A stretch of DNA of 64,000 bases, taken from the NCBI RefSeq assembly GCF_000153405.2, contig NC_020802.1, positions 2,747,883 to 2,811,882 on the forward strand, read 5' to 3'. The DNA comes from Psychromonas sp. CNPT3 (GTDB lineage Bacteria; Pseudomonadota; Gammaproteobacteria; Enterobacterales; Psychromonadaceae). Shown one piece after another: positions 37,823 to 51,266 of this stretch; position 1 is the first letter of the stretch, and every line of letters begins with the position of its first letter. The position numbers and the translations under genes are program-made. Under the pieces are notes generated by a model that was given only the letters and a program-made list of their open reading frames with translations, was not told where the DNA came from and ran no database searches.

Positions 37823-37899
37823 TGGTGCGGGTGAAGGGATTCGAACCCCTGACCGCCTGGTTCGTAGCCAGGTACTCTATCCAGCTGAGCTACACCCGC
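37823..37899 (-). tRNA. tRNA-Arg (anticodon ACG), copy 3
   Basis: 77 bases with encoded CCA. Acceptor GCGGGTG pairs with CACCCGC; anticodon loop CTACGAA. Identical to the next two genes; spacers differ. Confidence 0.97.
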
Positions 37900-37974
37900 A
37901 TAGATGCATAATATGATGGAACATATTATTAAGCTCAAAGAACAAAAAGCAGTATAAATAAAGCTTTAAAAGAA

Positions 37975-38051
37975 TGGTGCGGGTGAAGGGATTCGAACCC
38001 CTGACCGCCTGGTTCGTAGCCAGGTACTCTATCCAGCTGAGCTACACCCGC
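37975..38051 (-). tRNA. tRNA-Arg (anticodon ACG), copy 2
   Basis: Same 77-base gene with encoded CCA. A34 is expected to be converted to inosine by TadA, reading CGU, CGC and CGA. Confidence 0.97.
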
Positions 38052-38111
38052 CGCGATATTCTTTTGTTCTTCTTTTTGATTCTCAACTCATCCTTCGTAC
38101 AAATAGAAAGA

Positions 38112-38188
38112 TGGTGCGGGTGAAGGGATTCGAACCCCTGACCGCCTGGTTCGTAGCCAGGTACTCTATCCAGCTGAGCTACACCCGC
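38112..38188 (-). tRNA. tRNA-Arg (anticodon ACG), copy 1
   Basis: Same 77-base gene with encoded CCA, 19 bp after tRNA-Ser. The tandem set corresponds to E. coli argV-Y-Z-Q. Confidence 0.97.
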
Positions 38189-38207
38189 TTTAAGAATCAG
38201 TACAAAA

Positions 38208-38300
38208 TGGCGGTGGAGGAGAGATTCGAACTCTCGAACGGGCTATAAACCCGTTACTCCCTTAGCAGGGGAGCGCCTTCGGCCACTCGGCCACCCCACC
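38208..38300 (-). tRNA. tRNA-Ser (anticodon GCT)
   Basis: 93 bases with a long variable arm (ACGGGTTTATAGCCCGT) and encoded CCA; anticodon loop CTGCTAA. First gene of the tRNA operon, as E. coli serV. Confidence 0.97.
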
Positions 38301-38318
38301 GTCGTCTTGTTGGTCGTT

Positions 38319-38346
38319 ATAATACGGTGTTCTAAAAACAAGTCAA
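38319..38346 (-). promoter_or_regulatory. promoter of the tRNA-Ser/Arg operon
   Basis: Minus strand TTGACT, 16 bp, TATTAT, ending 19 bp upstream of tRNA-Ser. Confidence 0.65.
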
Positions 38347-38552
38347 ACCTTTTTTGACTGCTTAATGTTGTTTGCTTACTAAACCAACAAAGCGTTCAAT
38401 TTATAGCAACAACATCAACTTAAAGCTCATTTTTTAGACTATGAAATATAAAAAAGAGCGATACTATAACAACTTTTGATCATACTAAATTTCAAGAGAA
38501 AAGATATTTGAAACTTTCCCTTCAAAATTTACTAACAATAAAAAGGCTTTAT

Positions 38553-38753
38553 TTATTGTGCTTCTGCGACTTTAACTGCTTCATTGGCTTTTTCAGCCTG
38601 AATACGCATATAAATTTCTTCACGATGCACGGAAATTTCTTTAGGTGCATTTACACCTACGCGCACTTGATTACCCTTAACACCTAAAACAGTAACGGTA
38701 ACATTATCACCGATCATTAAAGTTTCGCCTACACGACGGGTTAAAATTAGCAT
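38553..38753 (-). CDS. csrA: carbon storage regulator CsrA
   Basis: A 66-residue RNA-binding homodimer that binds GGA loops in mRNA leaders and so controls carbon flow, motility and biofilm. The sequence [17 protein letters not shown] and [16 protein letters not shown] is nearly invariant; R44 in the VHREEI motif and L4/R6 of the RNA-binding strand are present. A strong SD (GGAGCAGGAT) precedes the ATG. It lies between lysC and tRNA-Ser, as in Vibrio and Shewanella. Because CsrA antagonises exopolysaccharide synthesis in relatives, the wecB locus is a plausible target, but no binding site was traced. Confidence 0.98.
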   Translation of the reverse strand: MLILTRRVGETLMIGDNVTVTVLGVKGNQVRVGVNAPKEISVHREEIYMRIQAEKANEAVKVAEAQ

Positions 38754-38850
38754 ATCCTGCTCCTATTATTATTATTCGATCCGATTGAACGCATTATGAC
38801 CTAATTATGATAAAAATTCAGCTTTTATATCATAATTAGTGAGTATTCTT

Positions 38851-40080
38851 TCATTTTTCACAAGGCTCTTCTGCCAAATTAAAGGCATGGTGCAATGTAC
38901 GTACTGCTAATTCTAAATATTTAGCATCAACGAGTACGGATATCTTTATTTCAGAGGTCGCTATTTGATGAATATTAATACCTTCATCTCCCAATGCTTT
39001 AAACATGGTTTCAGCCACTCCGGGATGATTCCACATTCCAACACCCACGACAGATACTTTAGCAATTTCATCGTTGCCTTGCACTGCATCTGCATTTAAT
39101 GACGCACAAACCGCTTTAAGTAAATGTTTTGCTTGCTGATAGTCCTCACGGTGCACGGTAAAAGTAAAGTCTGTTTTTCCTTGCCCTACCGTGTTCTGTA
39201 CAATCATATCCACGTCTATATTGGCAGCACCAATAGGCGATAAGATTTGCGCAGCAACGCTCGGTTTATCTGGTACACCAGAAATAGTAATACGTGCTTC
39301 TTCTTGATTAAATGCGATACCCGAAATAATAGGCGATTCCATTTCGTTTTCCTCATAGCTAATTAATGTTCCACCGCCCTCTTTAAAACTAGACAGTACG
39401 CGCAGTGGTACATTATATTTTCCTGCAAATTCAACCGCGCGGATCTGTAATACCTTGGCGCCTAAACTCGACATTTCAAGCATTTCTTCAAACGTAATAC
39501 GCTCTAAGCGCCTAGCATTTGGCTCAACGCGCGGATCTGTCGTATAAACGCCATCGACATCCGTATAGATTTGACACTCGTCAGCTTTTAACACAGCAGC
39601 CACAGCCACGGCAGAAGTATCACTTCCACCACGCCCTAATGTGGTGATTTCATTGGCCGCATTACGACCTTGAAAACCAGCAACTACAACAACCTGCCCA
39701 AGCTTTAGATGCTTTTTCAGATTGTCTGTTTCAACATTTAGAATGCGTGCTTTAGCATGTGTATCATCGGTATTTAAACGGATTTGATCGCCCGTCATAG
39801 AAACCGCATCAACACCTAAATGGTGTAATGCCATAGAAAGTAACGCAATAGTCGTTTGCTCTCCAGTGCTCAATAGTACGTCCATTTCTCTTGAACTCGG
39901 GGCTACATTTAACTCTTTTGCCAACGCTATCATTCGATTCGTTTCGCCAGCCATTGCTGAAAGTACAACAACGACATCATTCCCTGCATCTTTGCAAGCT
40001 TTGACTTTTTTAGCGACTATTTTGATACGATCAACATTAGCTACCGACGTGCCACCATATTTTTGAACTATTAACGCCAT
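38851..40080 (-). CDS. lysC: aspartate kinase, monofunctional
   Basis: Phosphorylates aspartate to open the Lys, Met and Thr pathway. 409 residues: a kinase domain with KYGGTSVANVDRI (7-19), STGEQTTIALLSMAL and TTLGRGGSDTSAVAVAAVL (about 145-163), followed by two ACT domains (about 265-330 and 345-405) for amino-acid feedback. This is the alpha-type, Pseudomonas/Vibrio-like enzyme and not E. coli LysC/ThrA. The alaS-lysC-csrA order is typical of marine gammaproteobacteria. It follows alaS by 46 bp and is probably co-transcribed. Confidence 0.95.
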   Translation of the reverse strand: MALIVQKYGGTSVANVDRIKIVAKKVKACKDAGNDVVVVLSAMAGETNRMIALAKELNVAPSSREMDVLLSTGEQTTIALLSMALHHLGVDAVSMTGDQIRLNTDDTHAKARILNVETDNLKKHLKLGQVVVVAGFQGRNAANEITTLGRGGSDTSAVAVAAVLKADECQIYTDVDGVYTTDPRVEPNARRLERITFEEMLEMSSLGAKVLQIRAVEFAGKYNVPLRVLSSFKEGGGTLISYEENEMESPIISGIAFNQEEARITISGVPDKPSVAAQILSPIGAANIDVDMIVQNTVGQGKTDFTFTVHREDYQQAKHLLKAVCASLNADAVQGNDEIAKVSVVGVGMWNHPGVAETMFKALGDEGINIHQIATSEIKISVLVDAKYLELAVRTLHHAFNLAEEPCEK

Positions 40081-40126
40081 TCTTCTTTACACCTCTTTAC
40101 CCGCTCTTGTAAAGCGGGATATATTC

Positions 40127-42736
40127 TTATAAACGCGCAGCAAGCCACGGTTCAACGAGTGCTAAAGCAGCTTTTAATGCACTAGCATCATTACCGCCTG
40201 CCATTGCCATATCAGGGCGACCGCCACCTTTACCACCAACGGGAGCTGCCACAACATTGACCAATTCTCCCGCTTTGACTTTTTTAGTTAAATCTTTCGT
40301 TACACCTACTATCAAGCTAACTTTATCATCTGCAACAGCCGTTCCTAAAACAACAATTCCTGACTGCATTTTATTTTTCATTGCATCTACACTATCACGT
40401 AATGACTTTGGGTCAATACCCGGCAAATCAGCAATCACTACTTTTACACCATTGATAATAATAGCATTCGCGACTAAATCTGAACCTGCAGATGCTGCCA
40501 TTTTAATTTTTAAAGTGTGTAGCTCTTTTTCTAACGCGCGATTACGCTCTAATGTTTGTAATATTTTATCACTTAAAGAAGACGCATCCCCTTTAACAAG
40601 CTCGCATGATTTTGTAAATTGGCTCATAACGTCATGTAAAGCGAGTTCAGCAGCTTTACCTACGCACGCCTCAATACGGCGAACACCCGCGGCAATACCT
40701 GATTCACTGCGAATAAAGAACAGCCCCATATTACCGGTTCGCGAAGTGTGTGTTCCACCACAAAGCTCCGTTGATAGCGCGCCCATACTTACTACGCGCA
40801 CCATCTCATCATATTTTTCACCAAATAAGGCCATCGCGCCCGCTGTTTTTGCTTCTTCGATATCACTAAGCTTGGTTAACACGCTTACATTATCGCGAAT
40901 GGCACTGTTAACTAAATAATTAACCTGCTCTAAAACTTGCGAAGATAAGCCTTCAAAATGAGAGAAATCAAAGCGTAATTTGTCCGCGTCACATAGTGAG
41001 CCTTTTTGAGTCACATGCTCGCCTAATGTTTGACGTAATGCAGCATGTAATAAATGCGTGGCAGAATGGTGCAATGCAATCGCTTTACGACGCTCACTGT
41101 CTACTTCGGCTATAATTTCATCATGCACACTGATATTGCCACTCTCGACATAGCCAATATGTAAGAACGTATCACCCGATTTTTTAGTATCCGTAACGTT
41201 AAAGATGCCATCTTTTAAAACTAAACGACCGCTATCTCCAACCTGACCACCTGATTCTGCATAAAAAGGCGTTTGTTTTAAAATAACGTGTCCGTGTTCA
41301 CCTTGATTTAAAGCAGGGACTAATTCCCCCTCTTTTACTAAGATGCTAACAGTTGCACTATGTTGCAAATGTTCATAACCTAAAAATTGCGTTTTTTCGT
41401 CAAATTTAAGGCCATCATTATAATCAGTACCAAAATGATCCACTTTTTTGGCACGAGTACGTTGTTCATCCATTAATGTATTAAACCCATCAATATCAAT
41501 TATCAAATCACGTTCACGCGCAATATCTGCCGTTAAATCTGCAGGGAATCCATAAGTATCATAGAGTTTGAAAACAGTCTCACCTGAAATAACGTTACCT
41601 TCTAGGCTCTCTAATGCGTTATCAAGGATCTGTAATCCACGTACCAGTGTTTTAGCAAACTGCTCTTCTTCCAAGCGCAATATTTTTTCAACAAAATCAC
41701 GTTGTTTTCCAAGCTCTGGATAGGTATCACCCATTTGCAAGATTAGTTCACCATAGATTTTAAAGAAGAAAACACCTTGTGCTCCCAGTTTATTACCATG
41801 ACGTACGGCGCGGCGAATAATTCGGCGCAGTACATATCCACGACCTTCATTTGATGGCATCACACCATCACAAATTAAAAACCCACAAGAACGGATATGA
41901 TCAGCAACAACACGTAATGATTTATCTTCTAAATCAGTCGCGCCCGTTACCTCTGCTACTTTTTTAATCAAAGCTTGAAATAGATCTATTTCATAATTTG
42001 AATGGCAGTTTTGTAAAATAGCAGAAATTCGCTCTAACCCCATTCCCGTATCGACAGACGGTTTAGGAAGATCAACCATAGTGCCATCAGCATGACGGTT
42101 ATACTGCATGAAAACTAAATTCCAGATTTCAATATAACGATCGCCATCTTCTTCAGGTGTCCCCGGAGGACCGCCCCAAATGTGCTCACCATGATCATAA
42201 AATATTTCAGTACAAGGACCACAAGGCCCAGTATCACCCATTGACCAAAAATTATCTTTTGCGCCAATACGTGACAAACACGCAGGATCAACACCTATTT
42301 CTTCGATCCAAATTTTTTCCGCTTCCGGATCCTTATCGTAAACAGTGATCCAAAGTTTCTCTTTTGGCAAACCAAGTTCAACGGTTAAGTATTCCCAAGC
42401 AAAAGAAATAGCATCGCGCTTAAAATAATCACCGAAACTAAAATTACCTAGCATTTCAAAAAAAGTATGATGGCGCGCGGTATAACCTACATTCTCTAAA
42501 TCATTATGCTTACCGCCAGCACGAACACAACGTTGACTTGAAGTTGCTCGTACGTAACTACGTTGTTCACTACCAAGGAATGTATCTTTAAATTGGTTCA
42601 TCCCCGCATTTGTAAACAGTAACGTGGGATCGTTAGCAGGAACGAGTGAGCTGCTGCTCACTACTTGATGGCCTTTGTTGGCAAAGAAATCTAAAAATCC
42701 TTGACGGATCTCAGAGGTCGACTTGATCGTAGTCAT
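40127..42736 (-). CDS. alaS: alanyl-tRNA synthetase
   Basis: Charges tRNA-Ala. 869 residues (E. coli 876). The class II catalytic core at the N-terminus contains [20 protein letters not shown]. The editing domain has zinc ligands [12 protein letters not shown] (near 565) and [12 protein letters not shown] (near 665). The C-terminal coiled coil and DHHA1 domain end in [15 protein letters not shown], an alanine-tRNA editing motif. Upstream lies the degenerate 5S-tail array, so transcription from the rRNA operon must be stopped before it. Confidence 0.97.
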   Translation of the reverse strand: MTTIKSTSEIRQGFLDFFANKGHQVVSSSSLVPANDPTLLFTNAGMNQFKDTFLGSEQRSYVRATSSQRCVRAGGKHNDLENVGYTARHHTFFEMLGNFSFGDYFKRDAISFAWEYLTVELGLPKEKLWITVYDKDPEAEKIWIEEIGVDPACLSRIGAKDNFWSMGDTGPCGPCTEIFYDHGEHIWGGPPGTPEEDGDRYIEIWNLVFMQYNRHADGTMVDLPKPSVDTGMGLERISAILQNCHSNYEIDLFQALIKKVAEVTGATDLEDKSLRVVADHIRSCGFLICDGVMPSNEGRGYVLRRIIRRAVRHGNKLGAQGVFFFKIYGELILQMGDTYPELGKQRDFVEKILRLEEEQFAKTLVRGLQILDNALESLEGNVISGETVFKLYDTYGFPADLTADIARERDLIIDIDGFNTLMDEQRTRAKKVDHFGTDYNDGLKFDEKTQFLGYEHLQHSATVSILVKEGELVPALNQGEHGHVILKQTPFYAESGGQVGDSGRLVLKDGIFNVTDTKKSGDTFLHIGYVESGNISVHDEIIAEVDSERRKAIALHHSATHLLHAALRQTLGEHVTQKGSLCDADKLRFDFSHFEGLSSQVLEQVNYLVNSAIRDNVSVLTKLSDIEEAKTAGAMALFGEKYDEMVRVVSMGALSTELCGGTHTSRTGNMGLFFIRSESGIAAGVRRIEACVGKAAELALHDVMSQFTKSCELVKGDASSLSDKILQTLERNRALEKELHTLKIKMAASAGSDLVANAIIINGVKVVIADLPGIDPKSLRDSVDAMKNKMQSGIVVLGTAVADDKVSLIVGVTKDLTKKVKAGELVNVVAAPVGGKGGGRPDMAMAGGNDASALKAALALVEPWLAARL

Positions 42737-42879
42737 TTAGTATTCCAAATAAAAGTATTCGTATTAACGCTAAAGCTGATAATAAAACGAAAATATATGT
42801 TATTAAATAAATGCAAATATAGCACGCCACAAGAAAGGGGGAAAGCAGGGATATGAACACAACCAAATTAATTACCGCA
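42737..42879. other. alaS upstream region
   Basis: AT-rich, likely carrying the alaS promoter on the minus strand; no ORF or RNA gene seen. The degenerate repeat array begins just to the right. Confidence 0.4.
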
Positions 42880-43652
42880 TAATCGATAGGGGCTCTTCAT
42901 TAAAAGACGACACTTTCGATCCTAATCTTAGATAAAATAAACCACCCGACTATCCACAATATGTTTAATCCTTAGGCACGCCTGTTTATTAACCGTTTCA
43001 GAGTGGGATATATATAAAAAGAAGTGCTGGCGACGATCGCCATATCCATTCGTCAGTTAAAAGACTCATTTAGCCAAGCCAATAATGAAAAAACTGTTTT
43101 AAAAGAGTGAAGGCTTTATAAAAAGAGGCCTTTGGCGATGCTCGCAACCATCAATCAACGAAACTTGCCAACATAACAGCGTGAGACGGCCCATCGAGCC
43201 AGTTAATAACGGACAAACTGTTTTAAAAAAGTGAAGTGTTTATAAAAAGAGGCCTTTGACGACGATCGGCCAAAGTAGTTGACGTCTGATACGATCCCCT
43301 AGATCAACTACTTTCCTGTCGATAATACCCTCCAGGACATGCATTGATTAGTCCGATCGTGAATATTACCTGCCGTAAACTCGCCCTACTATCACACAAT
43401 ATGCTTCTGCCTTCGCCGCGCTGTTTATTTCCCATGTGAGAGTGGTCATTTGCCAAGCATTTAACGAAAAAAACGATTTTATATAGTGATGAGTTTAAAA
43501 AAAGAGGCGCTTTGTCGATGGACAGGAGTCGCGGAGCTCCTCCGCTCGTAAACTTGCCTGTCGGCAAACTCGCCCTACTATCACACTTAAGGAAAGCAAC
43601 TTTGTTGCGCTGTTTATTTTCCATGTGAGAGTGGTCATCTAGCCAAGCTAAT

Positions 43653-43698
43653 AACGAAAAAACCCCAGCCCTTCGTAGAAGGACTGGGGTTTATCGTT
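43653..43698 (-). terminator. duplicate copy of the rRNA operon terminator
   Basis: Same 46-bp sequence as at 43860-43905: ACCCCAG and CTGGGGT arms with an inner CCTTC/GAAGG stem, flanked by AACGA/TCGTT. Confidence 0.85.
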
Positions 43699-43859
43699 GG
43701 AATTTATTAAGAGAGGCGCTTGGCGACGGTCAGGGCTCGCAGAGCTCCTCCGCTCGTATACATCGCTGTAGCGATACTCGCCCTACTATCACACAATATG
43801 TATCTGCCTTCGGCAGGCTATTTATGTTCCATGTTCGAGTAGGTCATTGCCAAGCCTTT

Positions 43860-43905
43860 AACGAAAAAACCCCAGCCCTTCGTAGAAGGACTGGGGTTTA
43901 TCGTT
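43860..43905 (-). terminator. intrinsic terminator of the rRNA operon
   Basis: Begins 8 bp beyond the 5S 3' end. A CCCCAG/CTGGGG stem extended by CCTTC/GAAGG, with T6 on the minus strand. Confidence 0.9.
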
Positions 43906-43913
43906 AATTAGGC

Positions 43914-44030
43914 GCTTGGCGATGACCTACTCTCACATGGGGAGACCCCACACTACCATCGGCGCAACTGCGTTTCACTTCTGAGTTCGGCATGGGATCA
44001 GGTGGTGCCACAGCGCTATTATCGCCAAGC
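43914..44030 (-). rRNA. rrf: 5S ribosomal RNA
   Basis: About 117 bases, starting GCTTGGCGATAATAGCG and ending GTAGGTCATCGCCAAGC, whose ends pair. The internal run CCCATGCCGAACTCAGAAGT is universal. Last gene of the rRNA operon. Confidence 0.97.
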
Positions 44031-44249
44031 TAAAAATCTTAATTAGAAAAGCTGGATTGTGTCTAATCTTGCAATTTGTTTCGTAAAATATGTCTTCGCA
44101 AACGTATTTGATTGATTACAATCATCTCTTGGTTACTCAATACAATACTTCAAATCTAAGTCTTAATATCTTCACTCTCGCAAAAGAAGATTAATAATCT
44201 TCTCAATACTCGAATCTTTTATTAAGCTCAATACTTTTGGGTATTGTAT

Positions 44250-47139
<2,890 letters not shown>

Positions 47140-47615
47140 ATACAATACCTAAAGATACTGTCTTTAAGCGTTTTTATGAATATTAATAACATTCAAAAAA
47201 CACATAAGATTATAAAATTTAGATGTTATATGTCGTTTCCAAGACGCTTGCGATCCTCATATTTTACTATGAAAAACACATTCGTTTTTCGTGCACCTAT
47301 CAGTTATAAATAACTGAGTAGATACGTACAAACTGCACTTCACTTACGTGAATTGCAGCTGTTTTTATTTTTGCTTGATTACAGTAATTAATATAAATAC
47401 TAATTACTGAGAACAATTTCGTTTATACTTAACGTAATATGCATATGTAATAAAGCATCCAGTGGATGGTTTATTATGCTAATACGTTAAGTAAGAACTT
47501 TATCAGCTTTCCTAATTGTTAAAGAGCAAACTTCGTAAAAAGTTTTTGATAAATTTAATAACTTATCGAAAACTTCTATTATCTTGGTTTTCATGTCGGT
47601 ACACTTCATAAGAAG
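47140..47615. other. spacer between tRNA-Ala and 23S rRNA
   Basis: 476 bp of processing spacer on the minus strand. It includes a boxA at 47511-47529 and long complementary flanks expected to form the 23S RNase III stem. No gene. Confidence 0.7.
47511..47529 (-). promoter_or_regulatory. boxA antitermination site in the rRNA spacer
   Basis: Minus strand TTGCTCTTTAACAATTAGG, the NusB/S10-binding boxA consensus, upstream of 23S. Confidence 0.85.
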
Positions 47616-47691
47616 TGGTGGAGCTATGCGGGATCGAACCGCAGACCTCCTGCGTGCAAGGCAGGCGCTCTCCCAGCTGAGCTATAGCCCC
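47616..47691 (-). tRNA. tRNA-Ala (anticodon TGC)
   Basis: 76 bases with encoded CCA in the 16S-23S spacer. Acceptor GGGGCTA/TAGCTCC; anticodon loop CTTGCAC. Confidence 0.97.
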
Positions 47692-47809
47692 AACATGGTT
47701 TTTGTATAGATATTAGTTGGCCATTATTTTGGATTTAATCAAGGCAAATGATGGCGTAGTTTAGTCTTTTCTAAACGAGCTTTCATTTAACACAGAGTAA
47801 ATCAAAAAT

Positions 47810-47886
<77 letters not shown>

Positions 47887-47898
47887 AACTAAAGTAAT

Positions 47899-47943
47899 TG
47901 TGGGTCTGGACAGATTTGAAAAATCAAAGCCGACCTCACCGCT
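47899..47943 (-). pseudogene. remnant of a tRNA-Ile 3' half
   Basis: TGTGGGTCTGGACAGATTTG then an inserted AAAAATCA-like stretch and GCCGACCTCACC. It repeats the acceptor, T-arm and variable region of the intact tRNA-Ile 10 bp away, with an insertion, and lacks a 5' half. Confidence 0.8.
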
Positions 47944-48028
47944 CTTTATAAGCGATACAATTATCTATACATCTCTTTATCATTCTAATCAAACAATCTG
48001 TGTGGACACTAAACGTGTTTCTTTCGTA

Positions 48029-49573
<1,545 letters not shown>

Positions 49574-49804
49574 AAAGTTTAATTTGCAATGTTGTTACCA
49601 ACAATGCGACTCAATATTACTGACTAAAACTAAGTAACTAATCAACTAGTGAAAAGTACTTGTTGTTATTCTGAATTAATGAATTAATTCGTGTGTCACT
49701 GATATTGATTCTTTTTGTCCTCTTAATGAAGTTGCAAAGCAAAATCACCATAAGGACTTTTTTGAAATCATCATCTAGTGCCCACACAGATTGTTTGATT
49801 AAAT

Positions 49805-49815
49805 TGTTAAAGAGC
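49805..49815 (-). promoter_or_regulatory. boxA of the rRNA leader
   Basis: Minus strand GCTCTTTAACA, within CGCTCTTTAACAATTTAATC, about 230 bp upstream of 16S. Confidence 0.88.
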
Positions 49816-49835
49816 GTGCCTTTCGGCAGGTGCGT

Positions 49836-49863
49836 ATAATACGTCACCAGTGAGATTTGTCAA
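49836..49863 (-). promoter_or_regulatory. rRNA promoter P2
   Basis: Minus strand TTGACA, 16 bp, TATTAT. Confidence 0.75.
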
Positions 49864-49946
49864 CGCTTTAATTTAAGTTAATAATCAAATCGTTGTCTCA
49901 CCAAACACTGCGTAACTCGCGTTACTTGCTGTGTCTGTGGGGTCGC

Positions 49947-49974
49947 ATTATAGGGAGTTCATCGACATTGGCAA
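49947..49974 (-). promoter_or_regulatory. rRNA promoter P1
   Basis: Minus strand TTGCCA, 16 bp ending ACTCCC, TATAAT, then the GC-rich discriminator GCGACCCC. The ACTCCC-TATAATGCG core equals that of E. coli rrn P1, implying control by ppGpp and DksA. Confidence 0.9.
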
Positions 49975-50073
49975 GGCTTTATTTACATTAAATTAAAATA
50001 AACACTTTAATGATTGTTTAGTAATCAATTTGTGTTTTTTATACTCTTTTCTCCCTTAAAACACCGATTAATA

Positions 50074-51084
50074 TTAACTTAGCTCGCCACGTAAGTTTGT
50101 CGTTAATAACTCGGCCACGACATGCGTCGGTAAATCTTGGCTTAATAAGTAATAAAGTTTAGTTATCACCGTTTCTGTCGTCATATCTAAACCACTGATC
50201 ACACCCGCTGCTTGTAATGAGTTTCCCGTTGCATATCCGCCCATATTAACCTTACCTTTTAAACATTGGCTGCAGTTAACAATTAACACACCTCTGTCGG
50301 TGGCTTCTTTTAATATCGTTAGCAGCTTTTCATCTTGTTGCGCATTACCAATCCCATAAGTCAGTAAAACTAAAGCTTGTAATGGACCTTTTAATACGTT
50401 TTCAAGAATACTCCAATCAATCCCAGGGAAAAGAGGAAGAATGAGCACCGATTGCCTTTTAATTTCACTCACTCGTAAACGCGTATTGAGCAGTTCCTGT
50501 TTACTACCTGCAATGTTTCTTATTTCAATACCGGCTTCTAATAATGCAGGATAGTTTGGTGAGACAAAAGCATCAAAACCATCGGCATCTTGTTTGCTAC
50601 TACGATTGCCACGAAACAGTTGGTTATTAAAAAATAAGCTCACTTCATTGATCGGATGATAAGCTGCTATATATAAGGCATTTAATAAGTTAATACGCGC
50701 ATCGGTGCGTAATTGTGATAATGGAATTTGCGATCCCGTAATGATCACAGGTTTAGACAGATTTTCAAAAACAAAAGAAAGCGCAGATGCGGTATAAGAC
50801 ATCGTATCGGTACCATGCAATATAATAAAACCATCGAAATCATGATAACGCGCTTGGATATCGAGTGCTAACGTTTGCCATATATCAGGCGAGACATTAG
50901 CTGAATCAATTAAGGGATCATATTCATAAATTTCAAAATCCGGCATATCCTCATGAAAAAACTCTGGCATATCTGCAATAGTTTGTGAAAGATAGCCCGC
51001 AACAGGTACAAAACCTTCTTTTGACGGTTTCATACCAATCGTGCCACCGGTATAAGCTATATAGATACGTTTTTTCTTCGCCAT
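50074..51084 (-). CDS. ansA: L-asparaginase, type I (cytoplasmic)
   Basis: Hydrolyses asparagine to aspartate and ammonia in the cytosol. 336 residues (E. coli AnsA 338) with no signal peptide. The first catalytic Thr is T15 in AYTGGTIGM, the second T92-D93 in ILHGTDTMSYTASAL, and LLTYGIGNAQQ and NCSQCLKGKVNMGGYATG mark the C-terminal domain. It is transcribed away from the rRNA operon promoter region in the same direction and is followed by the rRNA leader. A monocistronic unit is likely. Confidence 0.94.
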   Translation of the reverse strand: MAKKKRIYIAYTGGTIGMKPSKEGFVPVAGYLSQTIADMPEFFHEDMPDFEIYEYDPLIDSANVSPDIWQTLALDIQARYHDFDGFIILHGTDTMSYTASALSFVFENLSKPVIITGSQIPLSQLRTDARINLLNALYIAAYHPINEVSLFFNNQLFRGNRSSKQDADGFDAFVSPNYPALLEAGIEIRNIAGSKQELLNTRLRVSEIKRQSVLILPLFPGIDWSILENVLKGPLQALVLLTYGIGNAQQDEKLLTILKEATDRGVLIVNCSQCLKGKVNMGGYATGNSLQAAGVISGLDMTTETVITKLYYLLSQDLPTHVVAELLTTNLRGELS

Positions 51085-51266
51085 TTTTCTCTCTTTATAT
51101 AAAGTGAATATTGCCTACGTTATACCGCTTCTATTTACAGATGTAAAATCACTAGACTAAATTTGCTAGCGCTTCTCACCATAAACGGAAACGGAAACGC
51201 TGTGATCCTACCTTGCTGTTTTATACAACAGAGCAACAACAAAGAGGTGTTCCTTCTTTTTACTTA

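Larger units (their letters stand above)
42880..43913. repeat. degenerate tandem array made of 5S rRNA 3'-end pieces and terminators
   Basis: About six units of roughly 100-250 bp. Plus-strand copies of GGCG(C)TTGGCGA, the complement of the 5S 3' end, start near 43025, 43129, 43250, 43505 and 43714, before the true one at 43911. Copies in the other orientation (CCATGTGAGAGT-GGTCAT..GCCAAGC) lie near 43070, 43191, 43430, 43618 and 43828. Each is followed by TAACGAAAAAA and, in the two units nearest the rRNA operon, by an identical intrinsic terminator. Decay increases away from 5S. A leftmost, weaker unit shares CCGACTATCC-ACAATATG with CCTACTATCACACAATATG. Confidence 0.8.
49574..50073. other. 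rRNA operon leader and promoter region
   Basis: 500 bp between 16S and ansA. On the minus strand it holds P1, P2, a small GC hairpin (about 49816-49831) and boxA, followed by the leader that pairs around 16S. An AT-rich stretch upstream of P1 would serve as an UP element. A 69-codon frame at 49638-49847 overlaps these signals and is not a gene. Confidence 0.75.

Noticed and set aside
37823-38300. Integration of a mobile element at the tRNA cluster
   Set aside because: No truncated tRNA copy, integrase or att-like direct repeat is present around the Ser/Arg tRNAs.
40257-40919. 220-codon plus-strand frame inside alaS
   Set aside because: Antisense shadow of the conserved alaS C-terminal region; no SD or domain.
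43304-43624. 106-codon minus-strand frame inside the 5S-tail array
   Set aside because: Translation of repeated RNA-derived units; internal repetition explains the open frame.
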